From: CAMBDS01 sp964355675
GTDB lineage: Bacteria; Electryoneota; AABM5-125-24; Hatepunaeales; Hatepunaeaceae
NCBI GenBank assembly: GCA_964355675.1
Contig: CAYHEC010000005.1
Location: 62,001-126,000 of the forward strand
Reading direction: 5' to 3'
Length of the DNA stretch: 64,000 nucleotides
The translations under genes and the position numbers were made by a program. Under the pieces are notes generated by a model. It made no database searches and was not told where the DNA came from. It worked only from the letters and a program-made list of their open reading frames with translations. Shown one piece after another: positions 17,237 to 27,600 of the stretch (position 1 is the stretch's first letter; each line of letters begins with the position of its first letter).

Positions 17237-18706
17237 ATGAAGAAGCTGATGCTGATGCTGATGCTGGCGGCGGTGGCGGTCGGGGCGGGGACGGCGGTAG
17301 CAAGGGAATGGTCGGAAGACATTCAACTTACGAGAACACTCGCACCGCAGGATAGTTATGCTGTTGCCGGTGAAAATGCCATCGTCTATGATAATCAGGG
17401 GCATTTACACATCATCTATGAGCGGAATGTCGATCCGAGAGAACGGCTGGATTCAACGAGGGTATTTTACATTTGTTTGGATACACTCGGAAATATTCTG
17501 CAACAGCAAGAAATCTCAGAAAGAGCAGTGCGCACAACCTCATTACGAGGATTCAGAGATTCAGTTGGTAATATTCATTACATTTGGAGTCATATGTTTG
17601 CAGGTGTTCCGCATTATATGTACTGTCGTTTTTCTCCTGAGGGGCAAATGATCGATGAGACACGCCAGCTAAATATAGAAACCCCTGGTGGCAGTATAGT
17701 GCCGGTATTCGACACTCGTGGCCGTATCTGGTTTGCGCGGAGGGGGCATGCTAACGGGTTTGATATCAGACGCTTAACAAATGATGGAGAACTCACCCAA
17801 GATACGTTGTTTGTTCCTGATTTCCTTAATTCTAATGTTTTAGAGGTTGCCATCGATCCGAGGGATGTGATCTATGTCGTCTATGGTCGAGCCGTTCCCG
17901 GAAACGTAAGCATGCGTTGCACAGCTTTCGATTTCAACGGCGAATTCTACTTCCGGGACTATCCATTGAGTGACACAACTCGTAACGGAATGATGTCAGG
18001 TGCTGTGTCAATCAGTATCGCACAAGATTCGACAATTTATTTAATGTACGCCAAGAATGGCGATATTTGGGTTAAGGGAATGACTCTGAGTCTCGACACA
18101 ATATTCGATGTGGAGTTTGACAGTACCAGCAACGACCAACATGAAGATCGGGGTACTTTAGATATTGAAGGTCGTTATCATGTGTTGCTGGTAACAGATA
18201 CACAAGGTCAGGAATATCCGGAACGATACCACTTAACTTACGCAATATTAGATCGGTATGGTGATTTTGTTTCAGCCCCGCAATGGATTGCAAATTGGGG
18301 TCGGAGTGGTTATTATGAACTGAATATTGCTCCACATACTAGAGACTTGAGATACATTCTGTTTTGCAAACCGCTCCATAATAACCCGACTGTCGGCGAA
18401 TTATTTTTAAAGTTCTTCCCTATGCCTCCTGATGCGGTGAAAAAAGAGCGGGTAGATAACCCCGATCAACTGTTTTTTGAAGTAGTGCCTAACCCTTCAC
18501 AAGGAAACATAATAATAAGGACCCGGTATGCTGAACAAATTCGGAGTACCATGGAAATCTATGACATTTCGGGGAGATTAGTTAACAAATCCAATTTTGA
18601 ACCCACTGTCACCACGATTCAAACGGAACTCGATGTCGGTATTTATTTTGCTCGCTTGACATCTTCCATAGGTCAAAATACACAGAAAATAGTGGTTATC
18701 AAGTAG
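17237..18706 (+). CDS. Exported propeller-like protein with diverged sorting domain
   Basis: A 489-residue protein starting MKKLMLMLMLAAVAVG, a signal peptide partly encoded by three CTGATG units, with cleavage likely after TAVA. The body (about 25-400) consists of repeated strands with patterns such as D-x-x-G-x-x-H/Y-I-x-x, for example DNQGHLHIIYE, DSVGNIHYIWS and DPRDVIYVVYG, suggesting a beta-propeller. The C-terminus (about 410-489) is a sorting domain in which PNPFN is replaced by PNPSQG, followed by MEIYDISGRLV. A strong ribosome-binding site (AAGGAAAAGGAAG) precedes the ATG. It is a paralogue in layout of the gene at 22526. Confidence 0.78.
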   Translation: MKKLMLMLMLAAVAVGAGTAVAREWSEDIQLTRTLAPQDSYAVAGENAIVYDNQGHLHIIYERNVDPRERLDSTRVFYICLDTLGNILQQQEISERAVRTTSLRGFRDSVGNIHYIWSHMFAGVPHYMYCRFSPEGQMIDETRQLNIETPGGSIVPVFDTRGRIWFARRGHANGFDIRRLTNDGELTQDTLFVPDFLNSNVLEVAIDPRDVIYVVYGRAVPGNVSMRCTAFDFNGEFYFRDYPLSDTTRNGMMSGAVSISIAQDSTIYLMYAKNGDIWVKGMTLSLDTIFDVEFDSTSNDQHEDRGTLDIEGRYHVLLVTDTQGQEYPERYHLTYAILDRYGDFVSAPQWIANWGRSGYYELNIAPHTRDLRYILFCKPLHNNPTVGELFLKFFPMPPDAVKKERVDNPDQLFFEVVPNPSQGNIIIRTRYAEQIRSTMEIYDISGRLVNKSNFEPTVTTIQTELDVGIYFARLTSSIGQNTQKIVVIK

Positions 18707-18752
18707 TGATCTTAGTTACTACGTTCCACTTTCCAATAAAATAGAGGTAAAA

Positions 18753-21700
18753 ATGAAACGGTCAAATTACGCGTTGCTATTGGTTGTTGTCTTCGCCTTA
18801 CTACCAGTGGTCGCGAAAGCGGACTGGACAACAGAAGTTGGAGGAACTTACCTTCATAATGAAGGTCCATTAGTTATCGATCTCGACGGAGACGGGATGA
18901 TGGAGTTACTCGTCTCTACTCCCACATCCATCAAGATTTTCGGGGCCGACGGTGAAGAATGGGAAAATATGGAACTTGAAATCGTCGATGAACTACCTGC
19001 AGATCCTTACGATGAACCTACCAATGGAGAAGATGACAGCCATTACCGAATTAGGTCTACAGCGGCGGGGGGAGATATCAACGGCGACGGTCATCCAGAT
19101 GTTGTAGTCGGAACTTGGGCTTATTTCGTTGACAACACTCATAATTTCTATCTATTCAAACTCTACTGTTGGATAGGAAATTTCCAGAACGGGGAGCTTA
19201 CTGGATTCACAAGATATATTTACGGGAATAATAACGCCCTAGGCAATTTCACAACTCCTGCCTTATATGATTTGGATCGTGACGGCGATTTCGAGATTAT
19301 TCTTTGCGGATCAGGTAATCTCCCAAATTCGAGATCTAATTTGGCTCGTATTAGAACATTCGATTTTAGCCAGCAAGAAATCGTCGCGCTTGGTTCAGAA
19401 GTTGACGGTAATAATAATAGTATTTTAAATACAGAGCGATTTGCCATTGGCGATATCGATGCGAACGGCACGGCCGAAATTGCTTATATTTCACATGGTG
19501 GTGTTGTTGCAACCTACGGATTGTGGTGTCGATCAATCTCGACTGCAGGGATAATCGGAGATGTTCTTGAAGGATTTCCAGTCGGGCTTCGTAGGCTTGA
19601 GTGGGGTCAGAGCTTTACGTATTACAGAGCGGGTGGAATCACGCTCGTCGATCTAGATCAAAACGGCACATTAGAAATATTAGTGCCGGTCGATCACGTT
19701 TGGGATTCGGCTGAGCCATCAACCATATTTACCACCATATTCATATTTAACCATGAGGGCGGTGATGATAATGGCTGGGGACCCTTAGATTATTTCCCCA
19801 AAGAAGATAACCTTACGGTCTTTACTCCCGATATGCAAGTCTGGAGCGGCACGCCTGCCATATTTGATTATGCTGACGACGGATTGATTGACGTTGCTTT
19901 TACAACATCGCCGCAAGACGGCAATGGTGAAGGCAATATGTATGTTTGTGAGAGAAATCCACAAGGAGAATGGATTTTCAGAGACGGCTGGGAAGATGGA
20001 AATCCGCCAAGCGGCGAACATACAGGCAAATACTCTCCTTCTGTGGCGGATGTTGTTACGGAATTTGAGGGAGTCGATTTAGTGCTATTCGAAGATATGG
20101 ATGACCAAAATGAAAATGGTGAAGGGCAACTTCGCGCTTACAGTGCCGCAGATGGAGATGATGTGCCAGAAGATATCGGAGGCAGAAGCACCTACGGTGG
20201 AGCAAGTTCGATATACTATATTAGATCGACTTCGCCTGCAATTGGATATTTCGATTCAGACGCAAATCTTGATATAGCTTATTTTACAGAATCAAATTTG
20301 TGTTTCGTTGAGAGGGCTAACATTAATCCTGGCATAGAGAACATCGAATGGTCCCAACTTGGCAACGGCCCCCGCCATACCGGGCTCTATGCACAGCCAT
20401 ATCAAGGATGGCTACCAGATGGAACAACCTACTGGCGTGACCGGGTAATTGTTACAGATGACGTCTGGATTGGCGAAACCGAATTCCCTGTACACGATGT
20501 ATGGCTTACCATCGAAGACAATACTGTGGTCGAATTCAATGATGAGGTACATTTAGAGATTACGGGCGGCGATGCAGATCATCTATCGTTAGGCCGTCAT
20601 ATCGTATTCAAGCCGAACGCTGGAAATGCTGATCGCTATTATATAGACTACAATTTTCTGTCCGGCTATTTACCCAATGTGGATGACCGATTCATCAATG
20701 CTGAAGTCAGCATCGGCGCCGGATCGGAAGTCGGATTTGAAAACTGCACCTTCATTGGCGACGGAACCGGCTCCGCAATCACCGCCACCGACGCGGAGGT
20801 CACCTTCACCAACTGCACGTTCGAGAACTACGCCACAGCGCTCGACCTTGACAACTGCACCGGCACAATCCAAGGCTGTACCTTCACCGATATGACCGGG
20901 CACGCCATCAACATCACCGACTGCCTCAGTTCGGGAAGCCCGACGCTGACTTTCGACAGTTGCACGGTCACCGGGTCGGACGGCGCGGCAATGTTCATCT
21001 ACAACTCCAACCCGCTGATCGACGACTGCGTTATCACCGGCAACAACGGCGGAGCCTACGGCGCGGCGGTCTATGCCTACAACTCGTCGCCCAAGTTCCG
21101 CGATAACAACATTTCGGGAAGCGTCTATGCGGGATTCAACTCGGCGGGAGGAGGCACGCCATCGTTCTCCAGTGGCTCCACCTCCGACCCACACCGCAAC
21201 CGCTTCGCGGATAACAACACCTATTCCCACACCGTCAAATCGTCGTGGACTTGGGCTCAATTTACCCAGCAGTCGCCGACCTATGTTTCTGTAGATAAAG
21301 GGCATAACGACTTTGTCAGCAGTAATGGCGATTACCTGATTTCGAACTACGGATACACAAGCGGCTATAAACTCACCGCAAAGTACAACTACTGGTCGAT
21401 CAGCGGATCACTTGACAACGGTGATTTCAGCCCGTCAGGGTCGGTCACCTACTCCATCCCCGACACCAGCGCCAACTACATTGCCAGCGAAGAGGAAGAG
21501 GAAGTGGCGTTTGCTTTGTTCACCGAGGCGGAACAGCTTGCCGATTCGGGGCGCGTTGGGGAGGCTGTGGGGGTTTTCCGGCGGATAGTGGGTGAATTTG
21601 GAGGGACTTCGGCGGCGTTGGGATCGATGCGGAAGGTGTTCGATCTGGGGATCGGGGCAGGGATGAGCCGGAGCGAACTAACTTCCTATTTTGCAAGAAT

Positions 21701-22280
21701 TGGCGGGGAAATTCCCTCGACTGATCTTCAGTATTATTCTGATCGGCTTGCCAATCTGTCGCTGATTGCGGCTGGGGGTGTGGAAGAGGCAATCGAGAGA
21801 TATGAGGCGGCGCTGGAGGGGGAGCTTCCGCAGACTGAAGACCTTTATTACTCTATCGACTATGTTTATGCTCAGATCGCCCAGCTTGACGGGGTTGGCA
21901 ACGTGGATGGTTCAAATCAGAAGAAAGCGGAGGTGGATGCGCTACGAGGGAAACTCAACGGGTTGTTTGCTAAGCTCAATGGGATTAAAATTGATGGTGA
22001 GGAGGGACTCGTACCTACTACGACCACGATAGTGGGTTGTTACCCGAATCCGTTCAACAGAACGACACGAATCACTTACAGCCTACCGAGCTACGGGCAT
22101 GTCTCGCTTTGCCTTTACAATTTGTCTGGACAGGAAGTAGCAAGACTGATAGACGAAGACCTTCAGCCGGGTGTTCACAGTGTTGATGTCAATGCCGGTG
22201 AATTGGCTTCGGGGCTCTACTTTGTTCGTCTGAAAGCAGGCACGAAGACCATGACCCAGAAGGTTATACTGGTGAAGTAA
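18753..22280 (+). CDS. Mosaic surface protein: FG-GAP propeller, beta-helix, helical region, sorting domain
   Basis: A 1175-residue exported protein. After the signal peptide come seven FG-GAP/VCBS-like blades with calcium-loop motifs (DLDGDGMMELLV, DINGDGHPDVVV, DLDRDGDFEIIL, DIDANGTAEIAY, DLDQNGTLEILV, DYADDGLIDVAF, YFDSDANLDIAY). Next is a right-handed beta-helix (about 640-800, repeated N-C-T-F/V turns), then an alpha-helical, TPR-like segment (about 911-1085, EAEQLADSGRVGEAVGVFRR), and a sorting domain with CYPNPFNRTT. A GAGG ribosome-binding site precedes the ATG. Base composition rises sharply over about 20740-21480, so the beta-helix part may have a separate origin. Likely binds a surface or polymer; no enzyme motif seen. 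Confidence 0.82.
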   Translation: MKRSNYALLLVVVFALLPVVAKADWTTEVGGTYLHNEGPLVIDLDGDGMMELLVSTPTSIKIFGADGEEWENMELEIVDELPADPYDEPTNGEDDSHYRIRSTAAGGDINGDGHPDVVVGTWAYFVDNTHNFYLFKLYCWIGNFQNGELTGFTRYIYGNNNALGNFTTPALYDLDRDGDFEIILCGSGNLPNSRSNLARIRTFDFSQQEIVALGSEVDGNNNSILNTERFAIGDIDANGTAEIAYISHGGVVATYGLWCRSISTAGIIGDVLEGFPVGLRRLEWGQSFTYYRAGGITLVDLDQNGTLEILVPVDHVWDSAEPSTIFTTIFIFNHEGGDDNGWGPLDYFPKEDNLTVFTPDMQVWSGTPAIFDYADDGLIDVAFTTSPQDGNGEGNMYVCERNPQGEWIFRDGWEDGNPPSGEHTGKYSPSVADVVTEFEGVDLVLFEDMDDQNENGEGQLRAYSAADGDDVPEDIGGRSTYGGASSIYYIRSTSPAIGYFDSDANLDIAYFTESNLCFVERANINPGIENIEWSQLGNGPRHTGLYAQPYQGWLPDGTTYWRDRVIVTDDVWIGETEFPVHDVWLTIEDNTVVEFNDEVHLEITGGDADHLSLGRHIVFKPNAGNADRYYIDYNFLSGYLPNVDDRFINAEVSIGAGSEVGFENCTFIGDGTGSAITATDAEVTFTNCTFENYATALDLDNCTGTIQGCTFTDMTGHAINITDCLSSGSPTLTFDSCTVTGSDGAAMFIYNSNPLIDDCVITGNNGGAYGAAVYAYNSSPKFRDNNISGSVYAGFNSAGGGTPSFSSGSTSDPHRNRFADNNTYSHTVKSSWTWAQFTQQSPTYVSVDKGHNDFVSSNGDYLISNYGYTSGYKLTAKYNYWSISGSLDNGDFSPSGSVTYSIPDTSANYIASEEEEEVAFALFTEAEQLADSGRVGEAVGVFRRIVGEFGGTSAALGSMRKVFDLGIGAGMSRSELTSYFARIGGEIPSTDLQYYSDRLANLSLIAAGGVEEAIERYEAALEGELPQTEDLYYSIDYVYAQIAQLDGVGNVDGSNQKKAEVDALRGKLNGLFAKLNGIKIDGEEGLVPTTTTIVGCYPNPFNRTTRITYSLPSYGHVSLCLYNLSGQEVARLIDEDLQPGVHSVDVNAGELASGLYFVRLKAGTKTMTQKVILVK

Positions 22281-22317
22281 AGAACAACTTCCACAACATA
22301 ATGAAGCAGGTTCCAAC

Positions 22318-22488
22318 TTGAATCACATCGCTACGACGATTTACGCCATCTTGATGGCATTGTTCGGAACCAATGCCGCATCCGAACAGAACACCGAACG
22401 CGCTATTGAAACTGGACTGGAAATGCTGGTGGCGGCGGTTGGGGCGTGGGGATTCGGACGGTTTGACAAAGGCAGGATAGGATATTAG
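22318..22488 (+). CDS. Possible small membrane protein overlapping a promoter
   Basis: A 56-residue frame starting TTG (LNHIATTIYAILMALFG), with a second hydrophobic segment (GLEMLVAAVGAWGFG) and a basic tail (FDKGRIGY). It resembles small holin-like membrane proteins in shape only. A weak AGCAGG lies before the start. Its last codons coincide with the TTGACA promoter of the next gene, so it may be chance. In the copy at 17174 the same bases follow a different sequence. Confidence 0.25.
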   Translation: MNHIATTIYAILMALFGTNAASEQNTERAIETGLEMLVAAVGAWGFGRFDKGRIGY

Positions 22489-22491
22489 ATT
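22463..22491 (+). promoter_or_regulatory. Sigma-70-type promoter (copy B of duplicated leader)
   Basis: TTGACA (22463-22468), 17-base spacer, TAGATT (22486-22491), with the same 63-base distance to the ATG and almost the same leader (GTAAGGTAAAGG, CAACAACAAGGAAA) as copy A at 17174. Confidence 0.75.
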
Positions 22492-22525
22492 GTAAGGTAA
22501 AGGTTCAACAACAAGGAAACGGAAG

Positions 22526-24109
22526 ATGAAGAAGTTAATGCTGATGCTGATGCTGGCGGCGGCGGTTGGGACGGGGAAGGCCGAAGCGCAGTGGTCAAGA
22601 CCTGTCACGATCATGCCTGTGCCAGAGCGAGGGGTTCTTCAAACAGACTTCGAGGCGCTCATTGATAGCAGAGATGTTATTCACATGGCATATACTTTAG
22701 GCGCTTACTCACCTCAAGACCGGGAGGACAGTTCGAATTCTTGGGGTGATAGAACCATGTATCAGCAATTCGATATTGAGGGCCACCCGCTTTTTGATCC
22801 TATAATCTTGGTCGATAGCGTGAACCTCGTCACTCAAGGACGTGCTCAATTAATCCTTGACTCTAACGATAACGCTCATATCGTTTGGTCAACGCATGAT
22901 CGAGATTGGGTAAATCAGTATTATTATGCACGAATGAACCCCGAAGGAGAATTAGTAGTGGGACCGAGTCCGATAGATGGAACATTATACAGACACCAGG
23001 GTAATGTTTGGGATTCGGGTGATCCGACGTTCCTAAGGCGAAGCGACGGAGCATTAATTCTAGCAGGTATCATAGGTGACGAAAATCCGGGTGATACACT
23101 ACTGTATAAATATTTTGTGTACTTGCAATTTGATTCAACCGGTACAACGATAACAGGTCCCGAATTGGTCTGGGGTGGCGAACGGGAAGACCCGGAGTTT
23201 AGTTACGCGAATGGATATACCAGTCTTGATGACGAGGACAATATTCATTTCACCTGTCGAAGGTCTGCTTATGGAGAGATGCTTTACGGATGCGTTGGAC
23301 CGGATGGCAATATTATCTGTGATCTTACGGTTGTTCCACCTGCAGTCAATCCTCAGTTGGGAAGCAATATTAATGGACTATCAGCAATAAACACGAATTC
23401 TATTTTTTTATTCCGGGCAGATAACAGGCATCAAGGCGAAAACTACAGACCTTATCTTCAGAAGATATTGCCAAATGGCGAACATGATTGGTTTCGCATT
23501 TTGTTCGAAGATTTTCAAAATTCAGGGGGTGGGAAAATTCAATCAATTGCCCAAGATGATAGACTATTCATTTCTGGCAGAATACGGTTACAACCACGAG
23601 AGGATTTCTACTATTACCTAACTGCGCTCGACACTATCGAGAGAACTGTCGATAGTATGGAAATCATCATGCGAGTTCCGTGGCAAGCCGAATCATCGCT
23701 CACTTTAGTAAGGGCAAGTGATAGAGTTATTGGATTCTATCGACAGGGCGTATTTTCGAAACAGATAAATATGATCCAGAAACAGGATTCGACTTTAAGT
23801 GTTTTCGAAGATTTGCCCATTCTAAGTATCCCGAAAGAGTTGTCAGTGAATGTTTTCCCGCAACCATGTAATTCTTCATCGCAACTGATTGTCAACAGTT
23901 CGAAGACAGGCAACATAAAATTCTGCCTTTATTCGATCGATGGACGAGAAATTGGAGAATTTGCAGAATCGCTTAAAGTAGTAGGCACGACAAGTATTCC
24001 GCTTGAACGAGCATTTAAACTCAGCGAACTTTCAGCAGGACAATATATTTTGTCCTGGTCTTTCAATAAATCGGGCGAACAGTTTACCCGAATCACAATA
24101 ACCAAATGA
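22526..24109 (+). CDS. Exported propeller-like protein with diverged sorting domain (second)
   Basis: A 527-residue protein starting MKKLMLMLMLAAAVGTG, nearly the same signal peptide as the gene at 17237, cleaved probably after AEA. The body has repeated D-x-x-D/N-x-I-H motifs (DSRDVIHMAYT, DSNDNAHIVWS, DDEDNIHFTCR), again suggesting a propeller. The C-terminal region keeps the sorting-domain frame (FPQPCNSSSQL, CLYSIDGREIGEF) but PNPFN has become PQPCN. Ribosome-binding site GGAAACGGAAG. The stop codon overlaps a possible ATG of a broken gene downstream (ATGA). Outside the leader and signal peptide the two proteins differ strongly. Confidence 0.78.
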   Translation: MKKLMLMLMLAAAVGTGKAEAQWSRPVTIMPVPERGVLQTDFEALIDSRDVIHMAYTLGAYSPQDREDSSNSWGDRTMYQQFDIEGHPLFDPIILVDSVNLVTQGRAQLILDSNDNAHIVWSTHDRDWVNQYYYARMNPEGELVVGPSPIDGTLYRHQGNVWDSGDPTFLRRSDGALILAGIIGDENPGDTLLYKYFVYLQFDSTGTTITGPELVWGGEREDPEFSYANGYTSLDDEDNIHFTCRRSAYGEMLYGCVGPDGNIICDLTVVPPAVNPQLGSNINGLSAINTNSIFLFRADNRHQGENYRPYLQKILPNGEHDWFRILFEDFQNSGGGKIQSIAQDDRLFISGRIRLQPREDFYYYLTALDTIERTVDSMEIIMRVPWQAESSLTLVRASDRVIGFYRQGVFSKQINMIQKQDSTLSVFEDLPILSIPKELSVNVFPQPCNSSSQLIVNSSKTGNIKFCLYSIDGREIGEFAESLKVVGTTSIPLERAFKLSELSAGQYILSWSFNKSGEQFTRITITK

Positions 24110-24230
24110 GGTTGAATAAACTGAACGAACGTCGCGCTTTTTTAGGATTATCTACTGCTTGTTTGTCATTCTCACAGCGGTCGGGATAACCTCAGCACAA
24201 AGTCTGATTGACTCTGTGGACTTGCCCTAA
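24106..24230 (+). pseudogene. 5' fragment of an exported-protein gene cut by an IS element
   Basis: An ATG at 24106 overlaps the previous stop (ATGA) and reads MRLNKLNERRAF. One extra T in the T6 run would continue it as FRIIYCLFVILTAVGITSAQ-SLIDS, a clean signal peptide with cleavage site. As written, the frame shifts and stops. The coding character ends exactly where the IS3-type terminal sequence starts (about 24215). This is best read as a frameshifted, truncated exported gene. Confidence 0.45.
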
Positions 24231-24507
24231 AAAGTGGACACAGATTTTAGGTAATGTTGGTTAAGTTAAGGCGCTCGAACTCAGCCGGGCTGAGATAGCC
24301 TAAAGTTGAGTTCCGACGCTGACGATTGTAAAATACCTCGATGTATTCAAAGATTTCGCTCTTTGCTTCGGAACGAGTCTGGAAGCGTGAAAAGTAGATC
24401 AGTTCGGTTTTCAAAGTCTTAAAGAACGACTCTGAAACCGCGTTTTCATAGCAATTCCCCTTGCCGCTGATGCTTTGAATCCCTTGTAAAGCATGGAGTC
24501 GTGTGCC
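24215..24507 (-). mobile_element. Right-end remnant of an IS3-family element
   Basis: It begins with a terminal-repeat-like sequence (GACTTGCCCTAAAAAG then TGGACA) and carries the 3' part of orfB. The matching left-end type sequence (GACCTTCCCCCGATTTTG then TGGACA, minus strand) is at 30635-30659. The remnant breaks off near 24507. Confidence 0.8.
24247..24507 (-). pseudogene. IS3-family transposase OrfB, C-terminal fragment
   Basis: The minus strand reads SISGKGNCYENAVSESFFKT, then LIYFSRFQTRSEAKSEIFEY and VFYNRQRRNSTLGYLSPAEF, ending NLTNIT and a stop at 24247. This is the C-terminal end of the rve integrase core, with the last catalytic Glu in the NAVSESFF block. About 80 residues remain; the frame is blocked by a stop just upstream. 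The upstream two-thirds of orfB is missing here. Confidence 0.88.
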
Positions 24508-24670
24508 TCAATGACACTACAATTATTAAATCATATTGCACTTTGCTGTCACATGATGGTAGGTGACAGCACACAATTAGTGACTAATTGAATGCAAATT
24601 GAAATACCTCAAAACGAAAGCCCAAATGTTCTCGTTACGAGAATATGCGGGCTATTTGCAGGAGATCGGG

Positions 24671-27600
24671 ATGAAACATTCAAAATTTATCATTGCGGCT
24701 GGATTCGCCGGGATTTGCCTGGCTGGGAGGCTCCTCTCAACTCCCGCCGAGCCACTCACTATCGTTCGGTCGTCCGCAAATGAGGCTGTTGCAACACTTC
24801 GCACCGAGCGACCACACTTTGAGACCATCGAAACTGCTGGTCACATGTGGCAGACAATCCCGCTAAATGGCTCGGTCCAGTTTGGTCGCCCGGGACAACC
24901 GGGGCTTCCTGTGGAAACGCGCTGGATCGAAGTGCCGACTGGAAGCTCAGCATCGCTCGATCTGCACCTTGGTGAAGTGGTCACCATTCCTGACGTCGAT
25001 CTCGCGCCAGTTCCGTCCCTCTCAACCGACGATCCGATTATGGCGACCATCGAGGCCTACGATAAAGATGCCTACCAGCGGGACGAGTTCATTCCCGCTG
25101 ACTACACAACGCTCGAAGAGCCAATCCTGATTGGCGATTCCCGTTTCGTTCTAATGACGATCTCTCCTTATCGCTACAATGCCTTCCGTCGAGAGCTGAT
25201 CTATGCCACTGAGATCAAAGCGGATCTGAAGTTTACTCCCTCACCAAACCAGGAGCCTGATCGCCAAACCGTTCCAGCATGGCGTGATCTTTCTCGCACT
25301 CTTAGCGACTTGCCGCCACGTGATGACCTTTCACATCGCACCGATAATCTCGGTCATCTCGTAATCGTCATCCCCAACACCGACGCCTATTCCAACAGTG
25401 TAGCTCCTTTGGTTGACTGGAAAAAGCGCATGGGGTACGTAGTGACCGTCGTCCGACTGGTTCGCGATGTGGGAAACTCCGCCGCGGCATTAAAAACCTT
25501 TCTTGAAACTGCTTGGGAAGAGTGGGACATTCCACCGAGCTTTGTCCTTCTTGTGGGCGATGCGTCTCTTATGCCCTGCTTCAGAGATGGAGACGCCGAA
25601 GGTACGAGTTGGTATATTTCAGATAATCAATATGTAACTTACGGATATAACGAAGGCAACGACATCGCCGGATGGATTCCGCAATCGTTTATCGGCAGAC
25701 TTCCCGCGGGGAGTGCTCTGGATGCCGCTCAGATGGCGGCCAAGATCGTCGGTTACGAGAGCGTGCCTGTACAGGAGAACTGGGTGGAAGGTGGTCTGTT
25801 GATTGCGGCAGGCGTCCACTCGTGCATCCAAACGAATCAAGCCATCCGCGAGATGATGGAAGAGTATGGCTATCAACGAAATAATGTTCATGAAGCCTAC
25901 ACGGAATTTCATGCTGGTCAACCAAATGTCGATGCTAATTTTGTTACAAATAGCGTCAATGAGGGCGTCGGTTTCGTTAACTTTCGCGGGTATAGCCAAT
26001 GGGGAGGTTATACTATCCAACAGATTAGAGGCCTTCGCAATGCCTGGAAACTGCCCATTGTCACCGGGATGGTCTGCGCTACCAACGATTATGCAAATCG
26101 TTTTGGGGTTGAATCGATCGGTGAGGCTTGGATTAGAGCCTATAACAACAACGTTCCTTGCGGCGCTGTCGCTACATTTGGGCCATCTGACCGATACGCC
26201 CATTCTCAATTCAATAATACCCTTTCTGGAGAATTCTATCGGCTCCTATTCAGGCGCGGCGTCCATACCTTGGGAGCGCTTTGTGTCGGTTCCAAGCTTT
26301 CGCTGTTAAGAAACTATCCGTCTTTTTTGACACTCGGCAGAGGTAACGAGTCGGTAGGTTATTACTTTTTCACCTACACCCTGTTCGGCGATCCCAGTAT
26401 GCAAGTACGAACGCGCGACCCGCAGGAGATGAGCGTCACATTCGCAGACGTCCTGCCCATCGGAACCACAAACTTGATGGTTACGGTTTCGGATAACGAG
26501 GATGCTCCAGTCGCTGGAGCGTACATCCATTACTACGGTGACGACGATCACCGCTGGGGAGCCTACACCGACTCAAACGGTGAAGCCCTGATCGAAGTAC
26601 CGCCTTTGGATGAAGGATCTCTACTGTTGACTGTAACGGCGACGAACTTTATTCCATTCATGGATGGGGCGGACGTCGTCGTTCAAGATCGTTATGTTTC
26701 ACTCACTTCGCTTGAGATTGATGATGACAACGAAGGTGATAGCCGCGGTAACGGTAACGGCGAAATCAATCCCGGTGAAACAATTGGACTATCGGTGACG
26801 CTCACCAATCGCGGGGCAGAGGGTTTGGAAAATGTAACCGCTATCCTTGCGAGTGCGAGTCCGTACGTTCAAATCAACCGATCAGCGGCTGAGTTTGGCA
26901 ATGCGGGGCAAGGCGCTGAAATTGTATCGAACCCTCCTTTTGTGATCGAAATCCGTCCCGAAACGCCTTCAGGCACAACGCTTGAGTTCCTGCTGAATGT
27001 CACATCGGGAGAAGATCAATTCCCGATTACCTTCTCCCAGCAGGTGACCGGCTATGAATTTGGAGTCGTCAGCTTTGAGACCGTAGGCGGAGAACCTTTG
27101 ACGCCCGGGGTGACAAGAAGGTTGATTGTGACTATTGAGAATACCGGAAGCTTACCCTCTACAGAACTTTTCGGAACGCTCTATTGCACGAGTCATTCGA
27201 TACAAATAAACGGGGCTGAAGCTCGATTCGAGGCATTAGCGGCTGGCAGAAGTGGCAACAATACGAATTGGCCGTTCGAAGTAACTGCAGGCGTCAACGC
27301 CTATAGGGGATGTACCGTCAATTTTGGCTTGTTGTTGGAAGATGAAACAGGTTTGCGCGACAGCATCGCTTTTACGATGACCTTGGGTGAACCAACGGTC
27401 ACCTCGCCGCAGGGTCCAGATGATTACGGCTATTGGGCTATCGACAGTCGCGACACTGTCACAGGAATCGAGCCAACCTACGAACGTCTTCAAGGCGACG
27501 CCAACCTCAACCTGACCGATAACAACGACGTCGCCAATGGCGCGGGCATCAGCGGAGAAGTTGAAGTAATAGATTTACCATTCCCCTTCATCTTCTACGG

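Noticed and set aside
20670..21305. 211-residue open frame on the minus strand
   Set aside because: It is the antisense of the GC-rich beta-helix part of the large plus-strand gene; arginine/valine-rich, no motif, no start context.
25619..26209. 196-residue minus-strand open frame
   Set aside because: Lies wholly inside the C25 core on the other strand and has no protein-like features.
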